Shown: in pieces, positions 12,379 through 24,129 of the stretch
How positions within the stretch are numbered: the first letter of the stretch is position 1
How the letters are laid out: every line of letters begins with the position of its first letter
Origin: Gentiana macrophylla
Taxonomy: Eukaryota > Streptophyta > Magnoliopsida > Gentianales > Gentianaceae
NCBI GenBank assembly: GCA_026214975.1
Contig: CM047817.1
Location: 92,918,773-92,982,772 of the forward strand
Length of the DNA: 64,000 nucleotides
Direction: 5' to 3'
Notes under the pieces: model-generated
The model's input: the letters and a program-made list of their open reading frames with translations, nothing else
Told to the model about the DNA's origin: nothing
The model's database searches: none
Program-made: the position numbers and the translations under genes

Positions 12379-14111
12379 TGTTAGGTGTAATGCCCGAAAG
12401 ACAATTTGTGTAATTGTTTTTAATAATGAATGACAGAATTTATCTCAACTTATTACTTGCTTTGTGCTTGTAAAGTAATACACACTCTTTGCAAACCCTA
12501 AGTATATCTCAGTATGTAACCACTTAACTTCGGTGTATGGATTACACGTGAGGATTGAGTTAGTGGTGATATACTTAAACTGTTAGTCCGTGGTGAACTT
12601 AATCAGAGTTTAGGGTCTCTTGATTAAAACACCAATAATGCGCCCAGAACACCTTAGGGTGTGATAGTCTTATCCGATTTGTCGGTAGAGGGTTTACGTG
12701 GGGCATTTATATATGATGGCATTCATATAGGACTGGACCGATTTAATCTGTATTTCTCGATATAATTCCATAATCGAGGAATCTTATTGAATCATTAGAT
12801 GATCATATAGGATCAACCTTAATCCTGAGGTGATCACAGGGTGCTGCTTGTCCCGGGGTAGTGTTTGATGTGTTAGTTACGGTTCACTTAGATATGTGTT
12901 CCAAGCCACTTCTCATTGGCACTATCTCCAGATGAGTGAGTAGTTCTGATCTTCACAGACATGGAATCCATTCCTTCATGCGGGAAGTAGAGAGACAGTC
13001 CCCTTGTTTGTTAGCCCTAAGAAAGTGATCGATCGGCCGAGTTCATATTTGACTAATTGATCACTAGTCAGATGTGTGAACTAATTGATCATCAGGGGGT
13101 TGATGGTAAATAAGGATAAGATGTTCTGAGTCGGGTTTGCGGAGACTTCCCACTCAGAATGGGATGATCTATGGAGGGTTAATCCGTATGTAGTGATTAT
13201 ATCAATGGACGCTTATTCACTCTATGGGTTGAGTATAAGTATACATCTATAATCGGTAGAGTTCGGGGCGGGTTTATGGTGGCGTAATCCCGGAATTAAT
13301 AATTAATGTACTTTACGCTTCGATGAATAATTAATTATTGGAGCTACTCTGGTTATAGTCCATGGTCCCGTGTGGCTTACGTAATTCGGACTAATAATCT
13401 TGTTATTTGGGCCTCATTGATAATTAATTGGTGGGCTAATTAATTGATATGCATGGATATTATTTAGTTGGGCTAAATAATATAATACACATAAAAGACA
13501 TTTTATGTGGGCTTTTTTGACCCAATATGTGGCGCCATTAATGTCCTAATAATTAGAGAGAAATTAGTTTTCTTGGATAATTATTTAACATGTGATTTAT
13601 CTTTTATTTGTTAAATGATAATTCATGGAATAATAGATAATAATATGATTATCTTAATTTGTTTGGGATAATCATTTTATTTATCTTTATTTGGAAAAGG
13701 ATTAATGTGATAATTATCACTTAATTATTTAATCCTTGGAGGACATTGATTACTCTCCTATATAAAGAGAGTTCTCCCAAGTCTAATGGAAGGTACTATT
13801 CACGTCACTATTCACCGAGAGAAATTGGCCGGAAAATTTGGCCTCTATTCTTAGGGTTCGAGTTGGAAAAATCTTGGGATTTTTCTAAGTTTGCATATCA
13901 AGGAGGCTCGTGTATCAAGAAGGGTGTCCACCAACCGCCGTTTGGAGAACACATCGGAAGATCTTGGCTTCTCTTCCTAATATTGGTAACATGATCTAAA
14001 CCCCCTTGTAGTTGTTAAATCCTTTAATTATGTATTATAATATATAAATCGTGATCCATCCGCTGTGCGTATAGATCTAACTCGGTTAGATCTAAGAACC
14101 TGCATCCTTCA
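12379..14111 (+). repeat. C2 3' LTR
   Basis: This 1733-bp LTR is near-identical to 3680-5411. Most differences fall at CAG/CTG triplets or short GC motifs rather than being scattered. Confidence 0.93.
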
Positions 14112-14116
14112 CATTA
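14112..14116. repeat. TSD CATTA, right copy, of C2
   Basis: It matches 3675-3679. Confidence 0.95.
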
Positions 14117-15427
14117 ATCACTACTTATCATGCATCAATGTGTCGTGTGATGAATCAGTCGTGATAGTGCGTTCATGAAGAGAATCAAGTTGTACTAACC
14201 CCACAATCTTTACTTGCCTGTGCATACACTCGCTCATCTTGCTTTCAGACTTGGTTACACAACAAGGTACCTTTATTGGGTTAGACGGACTTGGGGACTG
14301 AGCATCGCTCTTAAGTCTTTGTTTGTTTCTTTTATGCGAGGGCCATGCCCTTTTTACACGAGTTCGCTTCCCTCACTGCCTTTATTGCATATCTTTCTTT
14401 TTTTCATTCATTTTTATTTTTATTTTTATTTTATTTTTTTCCGGCAGATTTCCTCACTATTTTGTTTTCTTTCTCTCTCACAAGTCTGTTTTGTCCCGGT
14501 CATCTTTAATCATCCAAGTTGCTTCCCTTGTCTTACAACAATTTGTTAAAGTATATAGACAGACAAATAATGATTCCCGGTTAAAACAATTCGTCATCTA
14601 ATCTTAAACACTTCTCACTCAGATTATGTGCTCAAATATTGATTGCCATGATAGAATAACAATTAATAAGTTACTACTTCGCGCAACATAATATATGCTC
14701 ATTCTTTCATACTAAATTGAATATGCTATAGCTCACTTCAAATTGAACTTGGGTTCCTTTTCTACCAATTCCTTACTCGAAAGTGCAAATAGCAAGCTAA
14801 AAATAGTGTTAAAATTTTCCAAAGTATTCCCTTTTTTTTGACTACCGAGCTAAGACCGCCATACCCCCCACTTTTTATAGGCATTGTCCCAATGACAAAT
14901 AATAAAGAAAAGAATAGGTACTTAGCTCTGGAATTCATCGGCTGAGTCAAAGTGAATCCAGGAGCAGAATCATTAGCTCCTAGGTCATTCCTTCTTCCAA
15001 CTTGTTACCTGTGCACAAATATGCTCCCAAAAATAGTGAGTAACATGCAAAGGGCAAGAAGAAAATAAGGTGGCGGTAATTGTACATACCGGAGGAATGT
15101 GCAAAATCAGTTTAAGCCACTTTATTCTGTTATTGGCCTAAGCAAGACGTGAAAAATTTTACGAGGGTATCACATAAGAATCGTGAAGGAAAAAACCACA
15201 TATATCTCTAGCCAGATGACCGAAGATATATGTGCTGAAAAAAACCTTGTGATTGTCTTGCTACTTTATTGACTCAAAAAAAAAAAGCAATAAATAAGAG
15301 TTTTAGAAATAGTTCTGAGTATATAGTTGTCAGCTCGACTGTACTATTAGGGCTTCTTCATTCATATTATGGCTCTGTCAATGTAAAGACTTCCAACTCA
15401 GGGTTATACTTGTGCTCTAGGTAATTT
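14117..15427 (-). other. G1 3' non-coding region
   Basis: This sequence lies between the end of G1 integrase and the C2 insertion. It has a long T-rich tract at about 14390-14446 (A-rich in element sense) and a cluster of short ORFs around it that look like low-complexity shadows. No envelope-like ORF, as found in some Athila relatives, is visible. Confidence 0.6.
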
Positions 15428-16293
15428 TCAGCCTGTGGCCATTAACTGTGAAAGTCTGCCCAGAGTATTCATGTCACATGCACCTGAAGTGAAGAATTTC
15501 GTGACTTCATGTGGTCCATACCATCTAGACTTCAGTTTCTTAGGAAAAAGACAAAGACTCGAATTATATACCAGTACCTTATCTCCAACTTGAAATGTGC
15601 GGTTCAGAATCTTCTTATCGTGCAGACACTTCGTTCTCTCCTTGTAAATTTTAGCATTCTCATACGCTTGAATTCTAAACTCCTCTATTCTATTCAGCTC
15701 TAGCATTCTCTTTTCACCTGCTAAATTCTCGTCCATGTTTAGAAATTTCGTAGCCCACAGCGCTCGATGCTCGAGTTCTACCGGTAAATGACATGCTTTT
15801 CCAAATACTATCATATACAGTGACATCCCAATCGTGGTCCTATAGCTGTTCTGTACGCCCAAAGAGCGTCATCTAATTTCAGAGACCAATCTTTCCTTGT
15901 GGGATTCACAGTTTTCTCTAAGATCCTCTTAATTTCCCTGTTCGTGACCTCTACTTGTCCACTCGTCTGGGGGTGATATGCTGCTGCTATCTTATGTCTA
16001 ACCACATATCTCATCATCAACTTATCAAATAATCTATTGCAAAAATGACTCCCTCCGTCACTAATTATGGCTCTGGGCACTCCAAACCTCGTCAAAATGT
16101 TCTTCTTAAGAAACCTAAAGACAACCCTGGCATCATTAGTAGGTGAGGCCACTGCCTCCACCCATTTGGAAACATAATCGACTTCTACCAGGATGTAACG
16201 ATTTGACTCTGACGATGTGAATGGACCAACAAAATCAACTCCCCAAACATCGAATAATTCCACTTTTAAGATACTCTGCAGTGGCATCTCATT
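15428..16293 (-). pseudogene. pol: G1 integrase core and C-terminal part
   Basis: This is the integrase that joins element DNA to the chromosome. The segment 16287-15811 carries [10 protein letters not shown] (first catalytic Asp), [10 protein letters not shown] (second Asp) and [19 protein letters not shown] (catalytic Glu), so the DDE triad is present. The frame then changes near 15840, and 15862-15428 continues with [18 protein letters not shown] and the C-terminal GDKVLVYNSSL block. No chromodomain is seen, as expected for the Athila branch. The frame change and a stop near 16290 separate this from the upstream RNase H segment. Confidence 0.88.
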
Positions 16294-17130
16294 TCACTTA
16301 GAAATATTACTAGTCATTTGGCAGGAATGATAGGCTCTTGTAAACTCGTAAGCAGACTTATGAATTGTTGGCCAATAGAATCCACACTGCAGTACCTTTG
16401 TTGCTGTCTTGTCTGGCCCATAGTGGCCTCCAACTCCTCTAGAATGACACATATGCAAAATACTTGGAATCTCGTCATCATGGACGCATCTCCTCAGAAT
16501 GGAATCAGGGCATAATTTGTATAGGTAGGGATCGTCCCAATGATAATGCTTCAGATACATGAAAAACTTCTTCTTATCAGCATTCGTGAATTTCGGTGGT
16601 AGGTACCTTCCTGCTAGATAATTAACAATGTTAGAAAACCAATGGTATACCTTGCCTACTCTTGATGTATGATATCGGGTCTGAGATTCAACTCGAGCAA
16701 CCACTGAGATGGCAAAGAGTTGTTCATCAGGAAAGTTTTCATTGATCTCAGTAGGCTGCTCTTCTTCTAGCAAAGTTAATCTTGACAGGTGATCAGCCAC
16801 CTGGTTCTCAGTTCCCTTTTTATCTTTAATCTCAACGTCAAACTCTTGTAAGAGTAAAATCCATCTTAACAATCTCGGCTTGGAGTCTTGCTTGGTCAAA
16901 AGGTACTTTAGAGCTGTATGGTCAGTGAATACCGAAACTTTTGATCCTATCAGATAAGGTCGAAACTTATCAAACACAAATATGACATCCAAGAGTTTCT
17001 TCTCCGTAGTCGCATAATTCCTCTGGGCACTGTTAAGGGTACAACTGGCGTAATAGATAGGCTTAAAGCTTTTATCCTCTCTTTGTCCCAGGGCTGCTCC
17101 AACAGCCGTGTCGCTTGCATCACACATAAG
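16294..17130 (-). pseudogene. pol: G1 RNase H and integrase zinc-binding region
   Basis: This starts at [14 protein letters not shown], the first RNase H catalytic region, with later [10 protein letters not shown] and [11 protein letters not shown] completing the acidic set. The tether [20 protein letters not shown] follows, then the integrase HHCC region ([13 protein letters not shown], then AYHSCQ). The first Cys of the usual C-x2-C pair appears to be missing (Tyr-His-Ser-Cys). The start is artificial: G2 inserted at the ATAAG site, and the preceding residues ([15 protein letters not shown]) lie at 38564 on the other side of G2. Confidence 0.88.
17126..17130. repeat. TSD ATAAG, left copy, of G2
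   Basis: It matches 38559-38563 beyond the other G2 end. Confidence 0.95.
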
Positions 17131-18862
17131 TGATTGAGTTAATTTTCACCCAACAAAAACAATTTATAAAGACTCGAAACCGTGGGCAAACTAACTCTCT
17201 AACCGGAAGTGTACCGAGTCGATTGCTAGCATAGCTACAGAAGTACGAGGTCGAACCCAAAGGAATATGGTTGTGAATACCATAGCAAACTTCAAACTTA
17301 GTCTAGGAAAATCGATGGTTGAAAAGGTTTATACAACTACAACGACATTAAAGCGATTAGTAACGAAGTTTAACTAATGGAGAGGGACATAGCCGAACCA
17401 TGATCCATCTAGCTAGTTTCAACCCTAAGGATAGACAAAACCAGGAGTGTGCATTAAAACAAACGAAATCTTGCAAACGATATCACGGGTGCGTGCTCCT
17501 AATTCTGGTGTTAAGATCTGAACAACTCTCCCCTAACACCCTATGCCATGTTAACTACCCTTCCCTAAAGAACATTCACTAACAAGACATGTTATGCACT
17601 AGAGCCACTTAAACGTTAAAACGAGTAACCTCGCGTTGGGCTCGGGCTTAACAACTAAGCCGAGTCTACGCCGCGATCTTAGAACCTCTTTTCCCACATC
17701 TCTCTATCTGAACAAGTCTTTAGATTGATATGTGTGACTTTGACCTAGGTAGCTAATCTAGCCCAAAAATGTTAAAATAAGTTCTAAGACATGAAACAAG
17801 CAATATTAAACAATAAAAAGCACCACTCACTCCCAATTTCATCACCCAAAGGGTGATTCCACCAAATTTCACATGATTCGACTATGAAAAGGGATTAGCT
17901 ACTCATTATACTAGTTAAAACATAGAAGAAACTGTAAATTAAAGACATAGCAAGTAAAAGAGAGAAGAAATATACCATTAATTTGCAGAAATTCGAGATT
18001 ATATCCAAAAAGTACAAAATAGAAAACTAATTAAAAGGTGGTCTCTTAGTGTTTGGAATGGAAATCTGAGCTAAGAAATGGAAAGATTAAGCTAAAATAG
18101 TGTTGATTCAAGCTAAGAGAAAGTATTCTAAGCTATTACAAAAATCGAGCTAAGAAAGGGGTAGAGTTTTGCTAAGAGAATAATTGTTATTCAAGAAATA
18201 GTCTAAGGGGGATATTTATAGGTGGAGGAAAATCTGCAGAATTCGTTGTCAAACGCACGTTTAGGGTGCTGAGACTGGCGTTTAACATCTTCAAACGCGC
18301 GTTTGGCTTAGTGCAAACACGCGTTTCGCTTCATTTCTAGGCAGGGTCTTGACTGTTCTTCATCTGGAATGCGCGTTTAGAAGGTTCAAACGCGCGTTTG
18401 GAGAACTTGGAACCCGCGTTTAAGGTGGTTTCAAACGCGCGTTTGGAGGGCTTGAACTCTGAAGCAACTGATAGCTTTTGAAACGCACGTTTGGGGGTTC
18501 AAACGCGCGTTTGAACCCCTGTTGCCCCAAAAATTCACTTTTCTTCCTCTTTGATCTCTCCCCTTGCCTCGATCATGCCTTTTGCCACAAATCATCACCT
18601 CTTGGATCCTTGGGACACCAATACCCTTCAACATCATAAACAACCAAAAACATCCAAACTATTCCGGAGGGTAAAAGTGCTCGGGAATGGGGTTAATATC
18701 AACGAAAAAGGGTATTAATCTACCAAAGTAACGGATTTACTCCCCGTGCCATAAGCTCACGATAACACCCCAAAAACGGTCTAAATCACCCAAAAATGTG
18801 CTGAAAATGTGGTAAACGGGGATAAACAATGCACCGGAGTCACGTAAAGTTGACTCCCATCA
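17131..18862 (-). repeat. G2 3' LTR
   Basis: This 1732-bp LTR runs from TGATTGAGTTAA to GACTCCCATCA. It is highly similar to 36808-38558. A minus-strand TATA box (TATAAATA) is at 18213-18220 and a U5 signature (rc of GGTCGAACCCAAAGG) near 17251-17265. Confidence 0.93.
18249..18525 (-). promoter_or_regulatory. Array of CAAACGCGCGTTTG palindromes upstream of the G2 TATA box
   Basis: About ten exact or near copies of the self-complementary motif CAAACGCGCGTTTG lie in 280 bp, beginning about 30 bp upstream (minus-strand sense) of the TATA box. Variants include AAACGCACGTTT, AAACACGCGTTT and half-sites CCGCGTTTA. The other LTR has the same array at 37922-38212, and nine more copies lie inside the element at 34608-34856. 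Function is inferred from position. Confidence 0.7.
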
Positions 18863-20865
18863 ACCACCCCACACTTAGCCTTTGCTCGCCCTCGACTAAA
18901 CTAGGCGTTTTAAAACAAACCAAGGGATTCAACGTTGTGACGTAGGTGCTACTATCCACACCCTCAAAGTAACCACAAAGTAGGAAACACGAACATATAC
19001 ACACCGGTTACAACATTATCAAGAAAATGGAGTGTGTGTGGTGCCAAGCTAAAGCCAAGTGCTCAAAATGATTGTCGGGGCTTGAATCCCGACCAAAAGT
19101 CTACCAACCGTCTCATACCAACCACCCTCTCCACTAATCAAGGTCACTAAGTTTGGACACAATCGGGTAGGACTTGAAAGGTTATAACGTTAGGCTAGGG
19201 TAATTCCGGTTAATCGAAAAGGATAATTTGGGAACTAGAGAAAAAGAAGTACGAGTGAACCTAATCAACAAGTGTACCACCTTATTTCTACCATACAAAC
19301 CATCCAAACTCCTCTTTGATTAATTAAACACTTTGGGAACCATAGGATACTAACATACCCGAACTCGTTGCCACACTCAACTATGTTTCAAGTGTTATGA
19401 GGCGAGATCTAATACATGAGCACCTATCTCACTATCCCAACTCCAACATCATAAAAATCACTTCCGAGCTCATTCCTTTGATTCCAACCCTTTTTATTTC
19501 TATAAACTCCAAGCTTTTACTCAATGAGAACTAATTTATTTTGAACTTTGATTGATCTCTTTTCTTTTTTTTTTTTGGAAAGAATGAAGGAATTTCACAG
19601 ATTTTTCTTTTCTTCTTGGGCCAAACCCAAACACTAGGCCCAATTGAGCTCCTCTTATCCTTATAGCTCAAAACCGAGAAAACACCAACCCATCACAAGA
19701 CATCATTTCCCCCACCCCACACTTGCCTTAGCAAGTGTGGCCTAACAAAAGGCTAAGTCCACTCGTAGGATATAAATGAAGGAAATGTGACCATAATTAA
19801 GGCTCAAGGTAGGTTTCTGACTAAGTAACAAAACGGCTATAAAATGAATGGTGGTCAGATCATTCTATCAAGGCTGAGAGGGGCTACGAAGGTCTAATGT
19901 TTCGGGATAAGGCTTATTTGGCTTTGGTAGGGTCAAAGAGACGCCATGACCGTCATCTCGTGTCCTACTTAGGTGAACCTTTCTATTTTGCCTCGAGACT
20001 AGTGATATGAGAGGTGGTCGCAATCAAATTGTGCACAAAGTGTAGCTTACGTGAGATTAATAAACTCCATTCTCAAGATAATATCAAACCGCAGTGCACA
20101 CGTTCGGGACCCTACTAAGGTAATAACCACTCAAATATGAAAATAACACACACAACACGGTGTTGAAAGCCCTTGAAATTTTTTAAAATTTGCCCAAAAA
20201 TCGACTCGAGCCCGGTCATAGGCTAAGCATGCCACATATCAAGCACATTTAACAATGAAAACAAGAAAACGGCTAAGTCTCCCACCCCACACTTAAACGA
20301 AACACTGTCCTCAGTGTATGAGAGATAAAAAGAGTAAAAGACTTAGCTGTTTGACCAAAAACCCGGCAGAAAGGCGCAATCGTGACTCGAGACTCGTGAC
20401 ACCCTCGTATAAATCTATCCCGAAACATAAAGCGAGATCAACAGAAACAAAGAAAGCGCATGCACGGGACTGAATCCACGTGCTAAAAAAAGCAAGCAAT
20501 AAGGTAAGAGGGTGCGTAAAATAATGAGACCATGCCACAGTGACGAGATCAAAACATAAAGATGGGGGATACGGGATATGCAATGGAAGGATACAAAAGA
20601 ATCAATAAAAACAGAACATCCATGCATCAGATATAAACCAATAATAAAAATCCACGTCATCCCACAGTATAGATCAAAGAAAAAGAAAACATACACGGTC
20701 AAGCAGGCCTCAGGGACTTAAAAATATGTGCGCGTGCATGCAAAGTGAATTGTATCAAAAGAATATGGAAACAGTATCAAAAGTAGCTGAAGCAGTACTA
20801 GCAAAACAGTGTAAGCATAAATAAAATGCATGAAAAACGGCAAGTCTGCTCCAGTGCCCTGTCCG
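18863..20865 (-). other. G2 PPT and 3' non-coding region
   Basis: The PPT abuts the LTR at 18863-18880 (minus strand: GGCTAAGTGTGGGGTGGT). A second similar tract (CTAAGTGTGGGG-like, from the CCCCACACTT string) is present at about 19715-19728 and again at 20283-20294. A block at 19900-19925 contains GTTTCGGGATAA, also found in the 3' regions of N1 and G3. I see no convincing coding sequence. Confidence 0.65.
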
Positions 20866-21924
20866 TCAGGATGAAGCTGGTACAGCCACAGAACCTGCAC
20901 TCTCTGGCTGTGTAGAACCTGAAGCACCTGTCCTCTCTGCCTCTGTCTCAGCCTCCGCTGTCCCGATCAGCTCATCCAACGATATGTCATCAAACCCCTC
21001 CTCAGGCTCATCCTCAAACAGGTCCTCTGAAAACCTCTGCAAGTCCACCTCAATCTCTGGGGTATACTGAAATGTTGAGACATCTAACTCTAATGGAGGG
21101 AGGTCAATCTGCCTGGCCCGAGCGAATACCCTCTGATTTTCCACAATTCCGTTCAGGGTTAGCCGTAAACTATCCATCCAATCCTGCTGTTTATGAGCAA
21201 TCAGAAGCCCCTGACGCTCACTAAGCCACGGTCCCCCCGTCGTCGGTGTAAAAGGTGTAGGTGGAGGTGGAGGTGCAGTGGAAGGTCCAGTAGTGAAAGG
21301 AGGAGGTGGAGGCACAGTAGTGGTGGTGGTGGTGGAGGAGATGATAGGTGGAGGTATAGGGAGTGTGGTGGATGTAGTCGAGGTGGTAGGGTGAAGGAGG
21401 GTGTGTATAGGTCGTGGGGTGGGCCTAGAAGGTCTTGGAGCGGTACGGGCATTGAACGGTTTGGGGGCCACGGGCTGATTCTTTTTTCTCAAAATCTGAT
21501 CGTCGGGATGTTCCTCAACCGGAACTCCTTTGCATAAGCCAAAAATGAGGTAAGGGCACATGAGCATCGATGCTTGACCTTCTGATTTTCTCTAAACTCC
21601 TTGAAAATAGTCTTCCCGACATCTACCTTGAGATCATAATGCAAGGCATACAACAATTGCAAGTCCTTGATGTGGAAATGCGTAATGTTGTCCTTTGGTA
21701 GTAGACGATTCTGGGAGAACTTCGCTTTAACTTTCCACTCATCAGGCCAAGTTGTCGTCACTAACTGATTCTGTGCACTACTTCCCTTAGCTACCCACTG
21801 TAAGCCTGGATTGATATCCTTCCTCATTTTTTCCAAAGGATCCTCAATCTCAGTATTCCGCCATTGCTGTCTCTCTGCAAACCAACCGATGTAATCCTGG
21901 CCCTCGAAAGCAGGTATCCGGTAG
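20866..21924 (-). pseudogene. G2 ORF2, downstream half (plant transposon-type protein)
   Basis: This is the continuation, beyond G3, of the ORF at 34056-33362. Frames from 21924 to about 21489 encode a mixed charged segment (PDEWKVKAKFSQNRLLPKDN, then HFHIKDLQLLYALHYDLKVD). After a frame change near 21500-21560, the C-terminal part is rich in Pro and Thr (21450-21230), followed by an acidic tail (FSEDLFEDEPEEGFDDISL). The overall pattern matches proteins annotated as 'putative plant transposon protein' in plant genomes. Biochemical function is unknown. The protein is disrupted by G3 and by at least one frameshift. Confidence 0.6.
21920..21924. repeat. TSD GGTAG, left copy, of G3
   Basis: It matches 33362-33366 after the other end of G3. 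Confidence 0.95.
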
Positions 21925-23500
21925 TGTTTACGACTAATTTTGTGGTTTATATCGAGTTATTCCGTAACAATATCTTCCGTGTTTTAGTGATTTTTATAGA
22001 AAATCACTTGCTAAAAGGATAAATTGGAAGAATGGGTTTAGAATTTATTAAAATGCAAATTCGAGCTATTTATGTGGTTTATTAGTCATTTTCTATCTAT
22101 ATATATATATATATTTCTACAGTTTGCATGTTTTTACCCCTTGTAGATATACATTTTCGAGCTAAAAAGAGGATTAAATGGTGTCAAGGATCGAGTTTAT
22201 ACGAAGGAAAAGAGATAAAGGGGAGGTCGGTTGAAGATAAAGATGAGAAAATCACGTTTTACCCAAGTTGAACGCACGTTTGATGTGGCGTCCAGTGGAC
22301 GGGCGTTTGAAGTACCGGACGGGCGTCCAGAAGGAGATTTTTGATTTAGAGTTTAATGATTTTTAGCGGACGAGCGTCCAAAATTGCATAGGACGGGCGT
22401 CTGACGAAGACTCGGCCCGACTCGAAAGTTCAATGCATCTGGACTGGCGTCCATGACCTTGGACGGGCGTCCATGGCCGACCTAACCCTAGCCGCCTTAA
22501 AAATCTATAAATACCAGCGTATATTGAACCCTAAGGACACATCTGGTACGCATTATTTTCTCACTCAAACCCTAGCAGCCGCATATCCTATAGAGAAAAC
22601 AAGAAGATGAACTCTTCCATCCCAACAATCATGATCACCAACATGATTGTTGGCTAAGCAATTTGCGGTGGGACAACGGATGAAGCCGATCAACATCAAC
22701 ACCAACTAGAGAGATTTCTGCTGTATTTTTAGTGAGTTAAGTTATGATTTTTCGTCAATTGAATATCGTTTTATATTGTTTATGTTTTATTTGAATCGAA
22801 AGATTGATGAAACTACTTTTATGCTTTGAATTTATATGAGAATATTGTTCAAGCCTTAGTCTTTCAATTGATGCAATTAGTTGTAATTCGAGAGATCGTT
22901 TATAATTAATTGAGTGGAGTTTTGGAGACGATCTCATGATCTTGTTTTGCATGCCGGTTAGTTTTGCTCGAGAAACAAAACGAAACCCTAGAATTTGCTT
23001 AAAGGAATTTAATCGAATTCGTGATAGATCATTACTAAAAATCGTATCTTTAACTTGCCATCTAGTTGGGGTTGGGTTGGTTGATTGGTGGATTCCCGTT
23101 GCCTTGCTGTTCCTTTTAATTATTTGATAAACCAAATCGTTCCTATCGACTTTGATTGCTTCGTTTAGTTGTTTTTCTGAAACCCTAGTTTTTACATACT
23201 GTTTTTCTGTATTTTTTGTTTCCAGCGTGTTATCGGAAGCCCGTCCACCCTTGGTGAACGCCCGTCCATTGTCGAATTTTCCTGTTTCCTGTTTTAGTTT
23301 AGTCTTACTCATTGTTTTTATATTATAGTTAGTATAGACCTTAGTTTTAGGTAATAAATTGTGACATAATCGTTATAATAACTGCACTTTAATCCGATAA
23401 ACATTCGACTCTCTTAGGACGACCCGTTAACACCCTATACTACGAGCCTTATACTTGGGGTGTTTCGGTTTATAAATTTAAAACGAGTTTTTACCGAACA
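21925..23500 (+). repeat. G3 5' LTR
   Basis: It runs from TGTTTACGAC to TTACCGAACA. The TATA box TATAAATA is at 22505-22512. A short TA run is at about 22096-22115. A second motif group (GCCCGTCC, ACGCCCGTCC) is in U5 at 23226-23276. Confidence 0.95.
22259..22480 (+). promoter_or_regulatory. Array of GGACGGGCGTCC-type motifs upstream of the G3 TATA box
   Basis: About eight copies of the quasi-palindrome GGACGGGCGTCC or close variants (AACGCACGTTT, GGACGAGCGTCC, GGACTGGCGTCC) end 25 bp before the TATA box. The same motif class recurs in U5 (23226-23276) and in the leader before gag (23876-24015). The matching cluster in the 3' LTR (about 32135-32345) carries most of the differences between the two LTRs. 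Confidence 0.65.
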
Positions 23501-23506
23501 AGTTTT

Positions 23507-23524
23507 TGGCGCCGTTGCCGGGGA
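23507..23524 (+). other. G3 primer binding site (tRNA-Asp type)
   Basis: TGGCGCCGTTGCCGGGGA starts six bases after the LTR and is the 18-nt site typical of Athila-type elements. The identical site, reversed, serves G1, G2 and N1. Confidence 0.93.
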
Positions 23525-24129
23525 GTCGGTAACGGTTGTCAGATTCTTCATAGTGTAGTTTTCTGAGTCGACAGTATTTTGGCCATAACTTTCGGCTCGA
23601 GTGTCCGTTTGGAACGCATGACCCCAATTCGGAAAGCTCGTTCCGACGCCGACGACGCAACGAACGGCCTGTGGCCGTTCGACACCGTTTTCGAGGTCAA
23701 AATCCACTGTTTCCCTTCCATGTTAGCCCTAGAAGATTTCAACACGTTTTTTTTTACCGTCTTAGTGTTTTTCCTGTTTTAAGTTTTTCGTAGGTAGGTT
23801 TCTTTTCCTGTTTCTGTTTCTATATATTTTCTAAATAAAAAGAATAAAAAATTAAAAAATAATAATCAAAACTTTCTGAACGAGCGTTCACTCATCATCT
23901 TGACGCCCGTGCCACTTTGATTTGTCTTACGGGCGCTTGATTCAAGAACTGAACGAGCGTCCACTTCCAAAATTTCCCCTGAACCAGTGTTCACTCATAC
24001 TGAACGCCAGTTCACTCTCTTCAATTGACACTTCTTTTCTCTTCTCTCTTTCTAAACCCTCTAATTTCCTCTACATTTCGTTCTCATCAACCCTAAGGTT
24101 GATTTCTTTCCATTCTGCTCTTCAGGTTT
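23525..24129 (+). other. G3 leader with motif copies, no gene
   Basis: This untranslated leader runs from the PBS to gag. At 23876-24015 there are about six motif copies or half-sites (GAACGAGCGTTC, GACGCCCGT, GAACGAGCGTCC, GAACGCCAGTTC) related to those in the LTR. Confidence 0.7.

Larger units (their letters stand above)
3680..14111 (+). mobile_element. C2: copia (Ty1) element, probably non-autonomous
   Basis: This is a 10.4-kb element (about 9 kb without the probable solo LTR S2), inserted in the 3' non-coding part of G1. It has LTRs of 1732 and 1733 bp, an initiator-Met-type PBS just after the 5' LTR and the copia-typical GCAAGTGGGAGAT tract before the 3' LTR. The LTRs are nearly identical apart from clustered differences at CAG/CTG sites, which indicates recent insertion. 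The interior has no ORF of useful length. The only domain I can recognise is an RNase H fragment with four in-frame stops, so the element was probably mobilised by another copia's proteins. Confidence 0.92.

Noticed and set aside
14214..14601. Two overlapping hydrophobic Phe-rich ORFs that could suggest membrane proteins
   Set aside because: They translate a T-rich tract in the G1 3' non-coding region; there is no family resemblance, and the direction is opposite to the element.
18249..18525. Regularly repeated palindromes that could suggest a CRISPR array
   Set aside because: The spacing is irregular, the motif is only 12-16 bp with many variants, it lies inside LTRs of a plant retrotransposon, and there are no cas genes.
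21193..21537. 114-codon Arg/Gly-rich ORF on the + strand
   Set aside because: It is the complement of the Pro/Thr-rich tail of G2 ORF2; low-complexity repeats keep the opposite frame open.
22755..23312. 185-codon minus-strand ORF in the G3 5' LTR (also 32614-32994)
   Set aside because: It is antisense in the LTR with no domain; both copies come from the same LTR and the length differs.
23507..23524. tRNA-Asp gene fragment
   Set aside because: Only the 18 nt complementary to the tRNA 3' end are present; this is the primer binding site.
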